Source: CBFFRJ01 sp963530515
GTDB lineage: Bacteria; Pseudomonadota; Gammaproteobacteria; Enterobacterales; Enterobacteriaceae
Direction of reading: 5' to 3'
Assembly (NCBI GenBank): GCA_963530515.1
Contig: CAUSEC010000007.1
Span: 109,932-173,931, forward strand
DNA length: 64,000 bases
Shown here one piece after another: positions 36,503-44,872 of the stretch; the first letter of the stretch is position 1; each line of letters begins with the position of its first letter. The notes beneath the pieces were generated by a model, which ran no database searches, had not been told where the DNA came from, and worked only from the letters and a program-made list of their open reading frames with translations. The translations under genes were made by a program, and so were the position numbers.

Positions 36503-37512
36503 TGGGAATCGATCTTTCGCTTATCTGGTTTGTGATTATCGTCTTTGCCACCCTGATGTATATCGTGATGGACGGCTTTGACCTCGGGATTGGCATTCTC
36601 TTCCCGGCAGTGAAAAACCCGGAATCCCGCGACGTGATGGTCAACAGCGTCGCGCCGGTATGGGATGGCAATGAAACCTGGCTGGTGCTCGGCGGTGCCG
36701 CGCTCTTTGGTGCCTTTCCGCTGGCCTATGCGGTGATCGTTGATGCACTGACCATTCCGCTCACCTTAATGCTGATTGGGCTGATTTTTCGCGGCGTGGC
36801 CTTTGAGTTTCGTTTTAAAGCCACACCCGCACACCGCCCGTTCTGGGATAAGGCCTTTATCGGCGGTTCGTTTCTTGCCACCTTCACCCAGGGCGTGGTG
36901 GTCGGTGCCGTGATCAATGGTTTTCCGGTGTCCGGTCGCACCTTTGCTGGCGGCCCGTTTGACTGGTTAACGCCGTTTACCCTTTTTTGTGGGCTGGGGC
37001 TGGTCGTGGCTTATGCGCTGCTCGGCGCGACCTGGCTGGTGATGAAAAGCGAAAATCCGCTGCAGGAGACCATGCGTCGGCTCGCCGGGCGCTTGCTGCT
37101 GGCCTTGCTGGTCGTGATTGCGGTCATCAGCTTGTGGACACCGTATGCCCACCCGGCCATTGCGGCGCGCTGGTTCACCCTGCCCAACCTCTTCTGGTTG
37201 CTGCCGGTTCCGCTGCTGGTCGCGCTGTTGAGCCTGTGGCAGTGGCGTACGCTTAACAAACCAGACAGCCACCATCTGCCGTTTATCCTGACGCTGGGGC
37301 TTATTTTTCTCGGCTTTGCGGGCCTTGGGATCAGTATCTGGCCCCATATCATCCCGCCCGCGATTACCTTATGGCAGGCGGCAGCACCTGCCCAGAGTCA
37401 GGGCTTTATGCTGGTCGGCGCGCTGCTGATCATTCCCGTTATTCTGGTCTACACGTTCTGGAGCTACTACGTCTTTCGCGGCAAGGTCCAGCACGGAGAG
37501 GGGTATCACTGA
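36502..37512 (+). CDS. cioB: Cytochrome bd-type quinol oxidase subunit II (CIO type)
   Basis: A 336-residue subunit II with about eight or nine helices and the family start WFVIIVFATLMYIVMDGFDLG, followed by NSVAPVWDGNETWLV. It is shorter than E. coli CydB (379 aa). It shares one base with the end of cioA and one base with the following small subunit gene (TGATG), an arrangement that implies a single co-translated unit. Confidence 0.93.
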   Translation: MGIDLSLIWFVIIVFATLMYIVMDGFDLGIGILFPAVKNPESRDVMVNSVAPVWDGNETWLVLGGAALFGAFPLAYAVIVDALTIPLTLMLIGLIFRGVAFEFRFKATPAHRPFWDKAFIGGSFLATFTQGVVVGAVINGFPVSGRTFAGGPFDWLTPFTLFCGLGLVVAYALLGATWLVMKSENPLQETMRRLAGRLLLALLVVIAVISLWTPYAHPAIAARWFTLPNLFWLLPVPLLVALLSLWQWRTLNKPDSHHLPFILTLGLIFLGFAGLGISIWPHIIPPAITLWQAAAPAQSQGFMLVGALLIIPVILVYTFWSYYVFRGKVQHGEGYH

Positions 37513-37640
37513 TGCAACATTCACTCTGGTCTCGCCTGTTATGGCTGGTGATTATCTGGGGCGGCAGCGTTATGGCACTTGCGCTGGTCGGGCTGTTCTT
37601 TCGTGTGTTAATGGCGTCTGCGGGGTTTAAAGCCCACTAA
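37512..37640 (+). CDS. Small bd-oxidase subunit (DUF2474/CydX-like)
   Basis: A 42-residue single-helix membrane protein: MQHSLWSRLLWLVIIWGGS, then a second half of the helix and a basic C-terminus. This is the DUF2474 type that accompanies CIO-type oxidases, the counterpart of CydX/AppX, which stabilise haems in the complex. Start ATG overlaps the cioB stop codon. Confidence 0.88.
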   Translation: MQHSLWSRLLWLVIIWGGSVMALALVGLFFRVLMASAGFKAH

Positions 37641-37745
37641 TACTGCGGCGGCACGGAATACTCTTAATTGGGCAATGCTCCACACTCTCTCCATGATTTG
37701 TTGCTGAAATGCATCCGACTCAGCGATATGAGATAAGGAGTGAAT

Positions 37746-38051
37746 ATGAAAAAGGCATTGTTGTTATCCGCCATTCTGGCCATGGGTATGTCTTCTTACG
37801 TGATTGCGGCTGATGATGTTCCGCCGCCGCCGAAACACCAGACGACGCACGACGGTAAAAATCCGCCGCGTCATGATGAACACCAGAAAAAAGACGGGAA
37901 AGAGTGGAAACACGACGAGAAAAACAAATCGTTCAACCACGACAAGAAAGACCATCGCGACGCACCGCCGCCGAAACACGACGGAAAAGCACCGAAGCAC
38001 GATGGCAAAGACGGTAAAAAACCGCCGCTGCCGCCGGAAGATAAGCGCTAA
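37746..38051 (+). CDS. Small exported His/Lys/Asp/Pro-rich repeat protein
   Basis: A 101-residue protein with a signal peptide (MKKALLLSAILAMGMSSYVIAA) and a low-complexity mature part. It has many K, H, D, G and P residues and recurring units such as PKHDGK and KKDGKEWKHDEKN. AAGGAG lies 5 bp before the ATG at 37746. It is very charged and has no cysteine. Possible roles are metal binding or a disordered envelope protein; no family identified. It ends at a hairpin terminator shared with convergent rlhA. Confidence 0.8.
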   Translation: MKKALLLSAILAMGMSSYVIAADDVPPPPKHQTTHDGKNPPRHDEHQKKDGKEWKHDEKNKSFNHDKKDHRDAPPPKHDGKAPKHDGKDGKKPPLPPEDKR

Positions 38052-38062
38052 GTAACAAAGAG

Positions 38063-38089
38063 AAACGGTAGCCCAGGCTACCGTTTTTT
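38063..38089. terminator. Bidirectional terminator
   Basis: AAACGGTAGCC / GGCTACCGTTT stem with a tiny loop, with six T on the right. It sits between the convergent exported-repeat protein gene and rlhA. Confidence 0.9.
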
Positions 38090-38096
38090 ATGCTGA

Positions 38097-40061
38097 TTAC
38101 GCGCCCTTGCGCTTAGGCAGCGTTTTCATCAACTCTTCTGGGCTGACCGAGGCGACCACACTTCCTGGTAAGGGCATTTTCAGGATGTGATTTTTGATTT
38201 TTCCAACCACGTGCATTTCGCACGGACGGCAGTCAAATTTCAGCGTCAGCACTTCATCGCCGTGCACCAGCTGCATCGGTGTTGCTTTCCAGCTCTTGAT
38301 GTTGCCTTTCGCCTGTTTCGGGCAAAGATTAAACGCAAAGCGCAGACAGTGCTTGGTGACCATCACCGGCACATCGCCCTTTTCTTCGTGCATTTCAAAG
38401 GCTGCATCGATCAGCTTTACACCGTAATGCTGATAAAACTCACGCGCTTTATGGTTATAGACGTTAGCCAGGAAGGTTAAATGCGTCTCCGGGTAGACTG
38501 GCGCAGGCACGGAAACGGGCTTGCGACTCCCGCGCGGATAATTCGCCAGGCGAGCCTCATCCAGCAACTCCACCGCTTCACGGCGGAACTGATTCAACAA
38601 GCTGTTTGGCACAAAGAGCGCGCCTGGCAGGTTGATGTCGAGGGTACGCGCATAGAAGATGGTTTGCCCCAGTTTAGCCAGGCCATCTTTTAGGCTGTTG
38701 CGCGCTTTTTCCGCGTTCGTCGCGTCATCAAACTGCCCGTCGAGCGTATGCGTAATGGACACGCCGTCTTCACTGGTGAGCGTCAGGACCAACTGCTCCT
38801 GCCAGCCGCTGAGGGTAATGTCCAGCGCAATACGACGCTCGCTCGAAGTCTTGGTCAACGCCTGCTGCCAGTTGTGGTCGAGGTTACGGTTGAGCGGGTG
38901 GTTAGGGCGCACTTTATACATGTCCGCGGGCATTTCGTTTGGCCATACGCGGTAACGATTCTCACCAGTTTTCTCAACGGTGTTGGCACGGAACCCCACC
39001 ACTTCGCGTTTAATCAGCACGTTGAGGCCGTCACCGTTAGCCAGTGGCTCGGTCACCTGCACGTCGAGGTGATCTTTAGTCACTTTCAGGACTTCACCGA
39101 CCGGCAGACCGACGAATTTCGGTGAATCAAACGCGCCAATGTCACCCTTACGGGCATTCACGAAGTAATCAGTGCTGCCACGGTGGAAGGTTTTATCCGT
39201 CGACGGAATGAAGAAGTGTTCGGTGCGTCCGGCAGAAGAACGCGCCAGGTCACCACGATCTTCAATGATGGCATCGAGCATCTGGCGGTAATGCGCGGTG
39301 ATGTTTTTCACGTAGCTCATGTCTTTGTAACGCCCTTCAATCTTGAAGGAGCGTACCCCTGCGTCAATAAGTGCGCCCAGGTTTTCGGTCTGGTCGTTAT
39401 CTTTCATCGACAGCAGGTGTTTTTCGTAGGAGACCACGCGACCCTGATCGTCCTTCAGGGTATATGGCAGACGACAGGCCTGGGAACAGTCGCCACGGTT
39501 GGCGCTGCGCCCGGTCTGGGCGTGAGAAATGTTGCACTGCCCGGAGTACGCCACGCAGAGTGCGCCGTGAATAAAGAACTCAATGGTGGCGTCGGTGGAC
39601 TGGTGGATCTCGCGAATCTGATTCAGATTCAGTTCGCGTGCCAGCACAATCTGGCTGAACCCGACGTCTGAGAGGAATTTTGCTTTTTCGACGCTGCGGA
39701 TATCGCACTGGGTGCTGGCATGCAGTTCAATCGGCGGGATATCCAGTTGCATCACGCCCATATCCTGCACAATCAGCGCATCCACACCCGTCTCATACAG
39801 CGAAGTGATGAGCTTTTGCGCGGGCTCCAGTTCATCGTCATGCAGGATTGTGTTGAGGGTGATAAAGACTTTCGCACCATAGCGATGGGCAAAAGGTACC
39901 AGGGCGGCGATATCCTGCAGGCTGTTGCTGGCGTTATGGCGGGCACCGAACCCCGGCCCACCGATGTAGACCGCGTCCGCCCCGTGCAAAATGGCTTCGC
40001 GAGCGATCGCGGCGTCACGGGCGGGGCTTAAAAGTTCGAGATGATGGGTTTGCAGGCGCAT
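38097..40061 (-). CDS. rlhA: RlhA (YdcP), 23S rRNA C2501 hydroxylation protein, U32 family
   Basis: A 654-residue protein starting MRLQTHHLELLSPARDAAI, matching E. coli RlhA along its length. An ATG at 40079 is a six-codon-longer alternative. The U32 barrel (about 1-290) carries the cysteine cluster CVAYSGQC...GDCSQAC that holds an iron-sulfur cluster, and a C-terminal domain has CRPCEMHV. RlhA is needed for prephenate-dependent hydroxylation of cytidine 2501 in 23S rRNA. Convergent with the exported repeat protein gene. Confidence 0.96.
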   Translation of the reverse strand: MRLQTHHLELLSPARDAAIAREAILHGADAVYIGGPGFGARHNASNSLQDIAALVPFAHRYGAKVFITLNTILHDDELEPAQKLITSLYETGVDALIVQDMGVMQLDIPPIELHASTQCDIRSVEKAKFLSDVGFSQIVLARELNLNQIREIHQSTDATIEFFIHGALCVAYSGQCNISHAQTGRSANRGDCSQACRLPYTLKDDQGRVVSYEKHLLSMKDNDQTENLGALIDAGVRSFKIEGRYKDMSYVKNITAHYRQMLDAIIEDRGDLARSSAGRTEHFFIPSTDKTFHRGSTDYFVNARKGDIGAFDSPKFVGLPVGEVLKVTKDHLDVQVTEPLANGDGLNVLIKREVVGFRANTVEKTGENRYRVWPNEMPADMYKVRPNHPLNRNLDHNWQQALTKTSSERRIALDITLSGWQEQLVLTLTSEDGVSITHTLDGQFDDATNAEKARNSLKDGLAKLGQTIFYARTLDINLPGALFVPNSLLNQFRREAVELLDEARLANYPRGSRKPVSVPAPVYPETHLTFLANVYNHKAREFYQHYGVKLIDAAFEMHEEKGDVPVMVTKHCLRFAFNLCPKQAKGNIKSWKATPMQLVHGDEVLTLKFDCRPCEMHVVGKIKNHILKMPLPGSVVASVSPEELMKTLPKRKGA

Positions 40062-40249
40062 ACAGTCGTCGTTATCCATTATGTGCAAAATGGCGGCTAT
40101 TGTAGTCAGTTCCCTGCGGTTTCTCCACCTGCGCCAGAGGGCATTTTCTGTCTGGCGGCAAAGTATTGAAGAAATTGGTATTTTCCAGCCGCCTTGGTTA
40201 AGGATAACGTAGTGACTCGGACATTTCCTCGTCACGTTGTACGTTGTTG

Positions 40250-40822
40250 TTAATCGTCGTCGTTCTTTGCCGCAGGCCTGCCTGCGGCTTTTTCTTTTGG
40301 GTAATGGATAAGCGAGTGAAAGTGCACGGTGTGGGCTGAACTGTTACGGTACGCATGCGCTTTATCCCCGGCAAAACGCATCCCCGTTCCCGTCTTCAAC
40401 GTCTTCCACACACCTTCAATGCACATGTCGAGCACGCCTGCGATCACTACTACATGTTCAATGACGCCCTGCTCATGCGGTGTCGACTCGCTGATGGCAC
40501 CCGGTGCGAGCGTAATGGAGAAATGGTCAAAGTGCAGCACCTCGTCCCAGGGGAAAATGGGCGTGATAACCATCGCCTGTTGATCCGGATCGTAGGTTGT
40601 TGGCGTGTCATTTTCTGGCGGCGCGATAAAGGTCGAAAACGGAACGTTCAACCCGGTGGCGATTTTCCACAATGTCGCCACCGTCGGGCTGGATTCGCTG
40701 CGCTCAATTTGCCCGAGCATCGCTTTGGACACGCCTGTTTCTTCGGCGAGTTTAGAAAGGCTCCAGCCTCGTGACTGGCGCAGCGTTTTGAGAGTGGTCG
40801 CCAGATAAAGTGTGGATTCCAT
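40250..40822 (-). CDS. sutR: SutR (YdcN), XRE regulator with cupin domain
   Basis: A 190-residue protein starting MESTLYLATTLKTLRQ at 40822 with a clear CAGGAG site. It has an N-terminal XRE helix-turn-helix (about 15-70, GVSKAMLGQIERSESSPT) and a cupin barrel in the C-terminal half (about 110-180, HEQGVIEHVVVIAG). E. coli SutR (178 aa) regulates sulfur-utilisation genes. The extra C-terminal tail (KAAGRPAAKNDDD) is not in E. coli. It is divergent from ydcO, with a palindromic site between them. Confidence 0.93.
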   Translation of the reverse strand: MESTLYLATTLKTLRQSRGWSLSKLAEETGVSKAMLGQIERSESSPTVATLWKIATGLNVPFSTFIAPPENDTPTTYDPDQQAMVITPIFPWDEVLHFDHFSITLAPGAISESTPHEQGVIEHVVVIAGVLDMCIEGVWKTLKTGTGMRFAGDKAHAYRNSSAHTVHFHSLIHYPKEKAAGRPAAKNDDD

Positions 40823-40853
40823 TTTATCTCCTGTCAGACGGTTATCGTCTTGC

Positions 40854-40904
40854 TTGTACGTTATAACGCACAATGGTAATTTTATCGGATGCTATAACGC
40901 ACAA
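40854..40904. promoter_or_regulatory. Candidate SutR operators in the sutR-ydcO divergent region
   Basis: Palindrome TTGTACGTTATAACGCACAA (40854-40873) is symmetric except for one central-flank pair. Its right half TATAACGCACAA recurs at 40893-40904, 31 bp downstream, about three helical turns. Position between two divergent genes suits a repressor such as SutR. Confidence 0.7.
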
Positions 40905-40914
40905 GGATTGCAGT

Positions 40915-42081
40915 ATGCGCGCTTCATCATTCCCCTTTACGACCCTGCTGGCTGGTTTCGTTGCCGTGCTCGTGGGCTACGCCAGCTCCGCCGCCATTAT
41001 CTGGCAGGCCGCCGCCGCTGCGGGCGCCACGCCGGAGCAAATCGCTGGCTGGATGACCGCACTTGGCCTCGGCATGGGCGTCAGTACTCTTGCGCTCTCG
41101 CTCTGGTACCGAATGCCGGTGCTCACCGCCTGGTCCACGCCCGGTGCGGCCTTACTGGCAACCAGCCTCGAAGGATTGTCGCTCGGTGAAGCCGTCGGCG
41201 TGTTTATCTTTGCTAACGCGCTGATTGTCCTTTGCGGCGTGACCGGCCTGTTCGCTCGCCTGATGAAAGTCATCCCTCATACGCTTGCTGCCGCAATGCT
41301 GGCCGGGATCCTGCTGCGCTTTGGTCTTCAGGCCTTCAGTAATGTGGAAGGCCACGTCGTGTTGTGCGGCAGTATGCTACTGGCCTGGCTTATCTGTAAA
41401 GCCCTGGCCCCGCGCTATGCCATTGTTGCAACGCTGATTATTGGCGCACTGGTTGCCGGGTTAAATGGCGACGTGATGACCAGCAAACTCTCGTTTGCCA
41501 TGGTCATGCCGGAATTCACGCGCCCGGTGTTTAATCCAACGGCGCTTGTGAGCATCGGCATCCCCTTCTTCCTGGCCACCATGGCGTCGCAAAACGCCCC
41601 GGGTTTTGCCACGATGCAGGCGTCAGGTTACCGCGTTGCGGTTTCACCGCTGATTATTTTTACCGGCGGCCTCGCGCTCGTGCTCTCGCCGTTTGGGGTG
41701 TACTCCATCTGTATCGCGGCCATTACTGCCGCCATTTGTCAGAGCCCCGATGCTCACCCGGATGCGCAGCAACGCTGGAAAGCGTCCGTTGCGGCGGGCG
41801 TGTTTTATCTGCTGGCGGGGGTCTTTGGCGGGTCGATTACCTCGCTGCTGGCGGCATTACCGTTAAGCTGGATCCAGACCCTGGCCGGGCTGGCGCTGCT
41901 TGGCACCATTGGCGGCAGCTTGTTCCAGGCGCTGGCGCACGAAAAAGAGCGCGATGCCGCGGTGGTCACCTTTCTGGTGACGGCGAGCGGCGTGACGTTA
42001 TTGAGTGTAGGTTCTGCGTTCTGGGGGCTGGTCGCAGGCGGCATCTGCTATGCCGCCCTGTCACGGACGCGACGCGCGTAG
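40915..42081 (+). CDS. ydcO: YdcO, BenE-family inner-membrane transporter
   Basis: A 388-residue membrane protein starting MRASSFPFTTLLAGFVAVLVGYASSAAIIWQ (only the first part quoted) with AAGGA upstream, close to E. coli YdcO (391 aa). It has about 11-12 helices and the BenE signatures AGWMTALGLGMGVS and ASQNAPGFATMQ. BenE proteins import benzoate or related aromatics by proton symport; YdcO's substrate is undefined. Its last 21 bases overlap the convergent AraC-type gene. Confidence 0.94.
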   Translation: MRASSFPFTTLLAGFVAVLVGYASSAAIIWQAAAAAGATPEQIAGWMTALGLGMGVSTLALSLWYRMPVLTAWSTPGAALLATSLEGLSLGEAVGVFIFANALIVLCGVTGLFARLMKVIPHTLAAAMLAGILLRFGLQAFSNVEGHVVLCGSMLLAWLICKALAPRYAIVATLIIGALVAGLNGDVMTSKLSFAMVMPEFTRPVFNPTALVSIGIPFFLATMASQNAPGFATMQASGYRVAVSPLIIFTGGLALVLSPFGVYSICIAAITAAICQSPDAHPDAQQRWKASVAAGVFYLLAGVFGGSITSLLAALPLSWIQTLAGLALLGTIGGSLFQALAHEKERDAAVVTFLVTASGVTLLSVGSAFWGLVAGGICYAALSRTRRA

Positions 42082-42933
42082 CTGTGAAGGCGTAAGACCG
42101 TAAACCGCACGAAAGCGATTACTGAAGTGGCTGGGCGAGCTGAAACCGCAGGCCATCGCGATGGCCGTCAGCGATAGCTCGCTGTTAAGTAACTGCGACT
42201 TTGCCTGCACCATGCGTCGTTGCATGACGTACTGATGCGGTGCCAGCCCCATCGACTGGCGGAACATGCGGGCAAAATGGTACTCGCTGAGCGCCGCCTC
42301 CTCTGCCAGGTCCGCCAGCAACAACGGCTGCGCCAGATGAGCTTCAATCCAGTCCAGCACATGGCGTAAAACCGCCGGTGCCAGCCCACCTTTGACGGTC
42401 GGCAATTGCCACTGCACGTTGCTGTAATGCTGAATGAGATGCGTGAGCAGCAGCGTCGATGCGGTGCTGAAGGTTAGCTGGTTGGCCCTCTGGTGCCAGT
42501 CGCTGCCGAGTAAAAACTGGCGATACAGCAGCGTGATACGCTCATCCTGGGCAAAGGTCTTTTCATCAAGGGTAAAGGAGGCGGGGCTGCGATCCCAGAT
42601 CCGCTCGCCCATCTCACGCAGATGCGCATCAGTGCAATACAGATGCACAAACGACAGGTCATCGCGAATATCCCAGCAGGATTCACTCTCCTGAGGCAAC
42701 AGGCAAAATCTGTCTGGCCCTCCGCCGTTTTTCCAGCCTGAGGCGGTCTTGTGGTAACTCTCGTAACCGTCCGCTACGTACAGGCTCAGGGTATGGTGAT
42801 CGCAATACTGGGTAATGTTATCGCGTTTGTTCGACCAGGCCGCCAGCTGGATACCAGAATGCAGTGCCACTGCGTCATGCAGAACGGCATTATGATGTTT
42901 CAGGTTTTCAAAGGCTTGATAGGTCGGTTGCAT
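42061..42933 (-). CDS. AraC-family transcription regulator
   Basis: A 290-residue AraC-type regulator with the ATG at 42933. The C-terminal 100 residues contain the two helix-turn-helix motifs (LLADLAEEAALSEYHFARMFRQ and LTAIAMACGFSSPSHFSNRF). The N-terminal 150 residues are a cupin-like sensor. It is divergent from an EamA transporter gene, so that transporter is its likely target. Not in the E. coli K-12 order. Confidence 0.92.
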   Translation of the reverse strand: MQPTYQAFENLKHHNAVLHDAVALHSGIQLAAWSNKRDNITQYCDHHTLSLYVADGYESYHKTASGWKNGGGPDRFCLLPQESESCWDIRDDLSFVHLYCTDAHLREMGERIWDRSPASFTLDEKTFAQDERITLLYRQFLLGSDWHQRANQLTFSTASTLLLTHLIQHYSNVQWQLPTVKGGLAPAVLRHVLDWIEAHLAQPLLLADLAEEAALSEYHFARMFRQSMGLAPHQYVMQRRMVQAKSQLLNSELSLTAIAMACGFSSPSHFSNRFRAVYGLTPSQLRASRP

Positions 42934-43010
42934 AACGGCGCGTAACAAATAAGTAACCAGAATCCCAGTCTATGAATTCCCTTCCCCGGATTCCACACTT
43001 TCACCAAAAA

Positions 43011-43060
43011 AGCGCAAGAATTTGCAAGTGGCGGTCAGCTTTATGCAAGTAAGCGTAAGG
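43011..43060. promoter_or_regulatory. Direct repeats between the AraC and EamA genes
   Basis: TTTGCAAGT at 43021-43029 and TATGCAAGT at 43042-43050 are direct repeats 21 bp apart, about two helical turns. GCGCAAG and GCGTAAG elements flank them. The layout suits AraC-type binding next to the transporter promoter. Confidence 0.5.
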
Positions 43061-43105
43061 GATTACCGCGAGACTTAAGGCTGGTATGGCTCAACAGGAA
43101 TAATA

Positions 43106-44002
43106 ATGAACGCTTTTTTATATTGTCTGGTGGTGGTGATTTGGGGCACAACATGGATTGCGATTTACCTGCAACAGGGCACGGTTCCCGCACCGGTCTC
43201 GATTTTCTGGCGCTTTGCGCTGGCGACGGCCACCATCATGGTGGTGCTGATTGCCCTGCGTCGGCTGCGTAAACTCGCACTTCAGGATCACCTGTTCTGC
43301 GTGCTACAGGGTTGCTGCGTCTTCGGCTTTAACTTCCTCTGTTTTTATACGGCCGCGGCGTGGATCAATACCGGGCTGGAGTCGGTGATTTTCTCGATGG
43401 CGGTATTATTCAACGCCGTGAACAGCTTCCTGTTTTTTGGTCAGAAACCGCCGGCACGCTTTTACCCGGCTGCCGCGCTGGGGCTTATCGGCATTGTGAC
43501 GCTGTTCTGGGATGATTTGCGGGCCTCAGGGATCAGCAGCACCTTGCTGATGGGCATTGGTCTGTCGATGCTGGGCACCTTTGGTTTTTCACTCGGCAAT
43601 ATGCTGAGTATGCGCCACCAGCGCAAAGGGCTGGAGACCATGACCACCAACGCCTGGGCCATGTTTTACGGCACGCTGATCATGGGCGGCATTGCGCTGG
43701 TGCGCGGAGACAGCTTCACCCCGGAATGGACGTTCAGCTACCTTGGCGCGCTGGTGTATCTGGCGATATTCGGCTCGGTAATTGCCTTTGGTGCTTATTT
43801 CACGCTGATTGGCCGTATCGGTGCCAGCAACGCCGCGTACAGTACGCTGCTGTTCCCGTTGGTGGCACTCAGTTTTTCCACCGTCTACGAAGGATATGTC
43901 TGGCATGCCAATGGCATTATTGGGCTGGTATTGATTCTGACCGGAAACCTGGTGATGTTCGCAAAACCAGGCAATCTTCTACTGCGTCGCCGGGTGGCGT
44001 AA
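43106..44002 (+). CDS. EamA-family DMT transporter
   Basis: A 298-residue inner-membrane protein with ten helices in two repeated EamA halves (N-terminal VVVIWGTTWIAIYLQQG near 8-24 and AIFGSVIAFGAYFTLIG in the second half). DMT proteins mostly export small metabolites. GGAAT precedes the ATG. It is divergent from the AraC regulator and probably controlled by it. Substrate unknown. Confidence 0.92.
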   Translation: MNAFLYCLVVVIWGTTWIAIYLQQGTVPAPVSIFWRFALATATIMVVLIALRRLRKLALQDHLFCVLQGCCVFGFNFLCFYTAAAWINTGLESVIFSMAVLFNAVNSFLFFGQKPPARFYPAAALGLIGIVTLFWDDLRASGISSTLLMGIGLSMLGTFGFSLGNMLSMRHQRKGLETMTTNAWAMFYGTLIMGGIALVRGDSFTPEWTFSYLGALVYLAIFGSVIAFGAYFTLIGRIGASNAAYSTLLFPLVALSFSTVYEGYVWHANGIIGLVLILTGNLVMFAKPGNLLLRRRVA

Positions 44003-44005
44003 ATC

Positions 44006-44033
44006 CCTGCGCCATCCGGGCGGATGGCGCAGG
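44006..44033. repeat. Perfect 12-bp hairpin between eamA and ydcL
   Basis: CCTGCGCCATCC-GGGC-GGATGGCGCAGG, a perfect 12-bp stem. It lies between the convergent EamA and ydcL genes, and looks like a REP-type palindrome or a terminator without T run. Confidence 0.8.
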
Positions 44034-44040
44034 TAAAACG

Positions 44041-44703
44041 TTACTTTTTAGACACGTCGAACATGGTGGCATCTGTCGCCATGTTATCAATCACTTGTTT
44101 GAGCGTGTCGACGGTCAGCGGCGCATTTTCATTGTTCAGGCTTTTGCCCTCGCCCTGACGCACCACTTTCAGTACTGGTTTATTGGTCTGCGCATCAATC
44201 AACTCACCTTCAAAAAAGAGATGGGTGTCCATGGTACGGTGGCCGGTTGCCGCCTGCGTACCGGCAATCACCATCGCCACCGGAATCACTTCATAGAACT
44301 GTAGCCCCTGTTTGCTGCTGTCCACACCGGTAATCGCACCACGGAAAATCAGGCTATGCGCACCTGGCGAGGCCACCAGCGGTTTGCGCTGGGAAGCGGC
44401 GGCTTTCAGTTTGGTATTGGTGTAAGCCAGCAGTCCGTCGAGGGTCTGTTGATTCACCTGACTGGTGGGTTTAGCCACCGGGTAATAGGTCACCGGGTGG
44501 TAAACAATGCTGTCGTATTTGCTTTCGTCAAATGACGGGTCAACCCAGCGTAAAACCGGTTTACCGCTGGCAGAAGTGGTTTGCTGTAATCCTGAATAAT
44601 CCTTTAAAAAGCCGGAATATTGTTCCGGTTTAGTCACTTTTGACGCACAGCCTGCAAGTGCAAGCAGCCCGGCAAGCACTGCAACTTTATATACAGTACG
44701 CAT
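44041..44703 (-). CDS. ydcL: YdcL, DUF3313 lipoprotein
   Basis: A 220-residue lipoprotein with the ATG at 44703 and AAAGGA upstream. The signal peptide ends LALAGC, the lipobox cysteine being the mature N-terminus. The mature part has RWVDPSFDESKYDSIVY and RTMDTHLFFEGELID as in E. coli YdcL (222 aa). Residue +2 is Ala, so outer-membrane sorting is predicted. Function unknown. Confidence 0.94.
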   Translation of the reverse strand: MRTVYKVAVLAGLLALAGCASKVTKPEQYSGFLKDYSGLQQTTSASGKPVLRWVDPSFDESKYDSIVYHPVTYYPVAKPTSQVNQQTLDGLLAYTNTKLKAAASQRKPLVASPGAHSLIFRGAITGVDSSKQGLQFYEVIPVAMVIAGTQAATGHRTMDTHLFFEGELIDAQTNKPVLKVVRQGEGKSLNNENAPLTVDTLKQVIDNMATDATMFDVSKK

Positions 44704-44839
44704 GGAAGATCCTTTTGAGTGTGTAGATGCCATAAAAGTTATAGCAAACAGTCGGCTACCGTGCCGATGAAAAAAAGCGGTGGTTATCAACTTTCAGAAA
44801 AACAACGTATTAATGAGGGTGGGACAATCCGCAAAACAG

Positions 44840-44863
44840 GCCGGTGCGCTGTGTCGCACCGGC
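44840..44863 (-). terminator. Hairpin downstream of the dppA-like pseudogene
   Basis: GCCGGTGCG / CGCACCGGC inverted repeat with a 6-base loop. It begins 10 bp after the pseudogene stop; the following bases include TGTTTTG. Confidence 0.65.
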
Positions 44864-44872
44864 ATAAGCACA

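Noticed and set aside
40269..40288. GC-rich hairpin followed by TTTTTCTTTT
   Set aside because: It lies inside the sutR coding end and its T run faces the plus strand, where no gene needs stopping; may be fortuitous.
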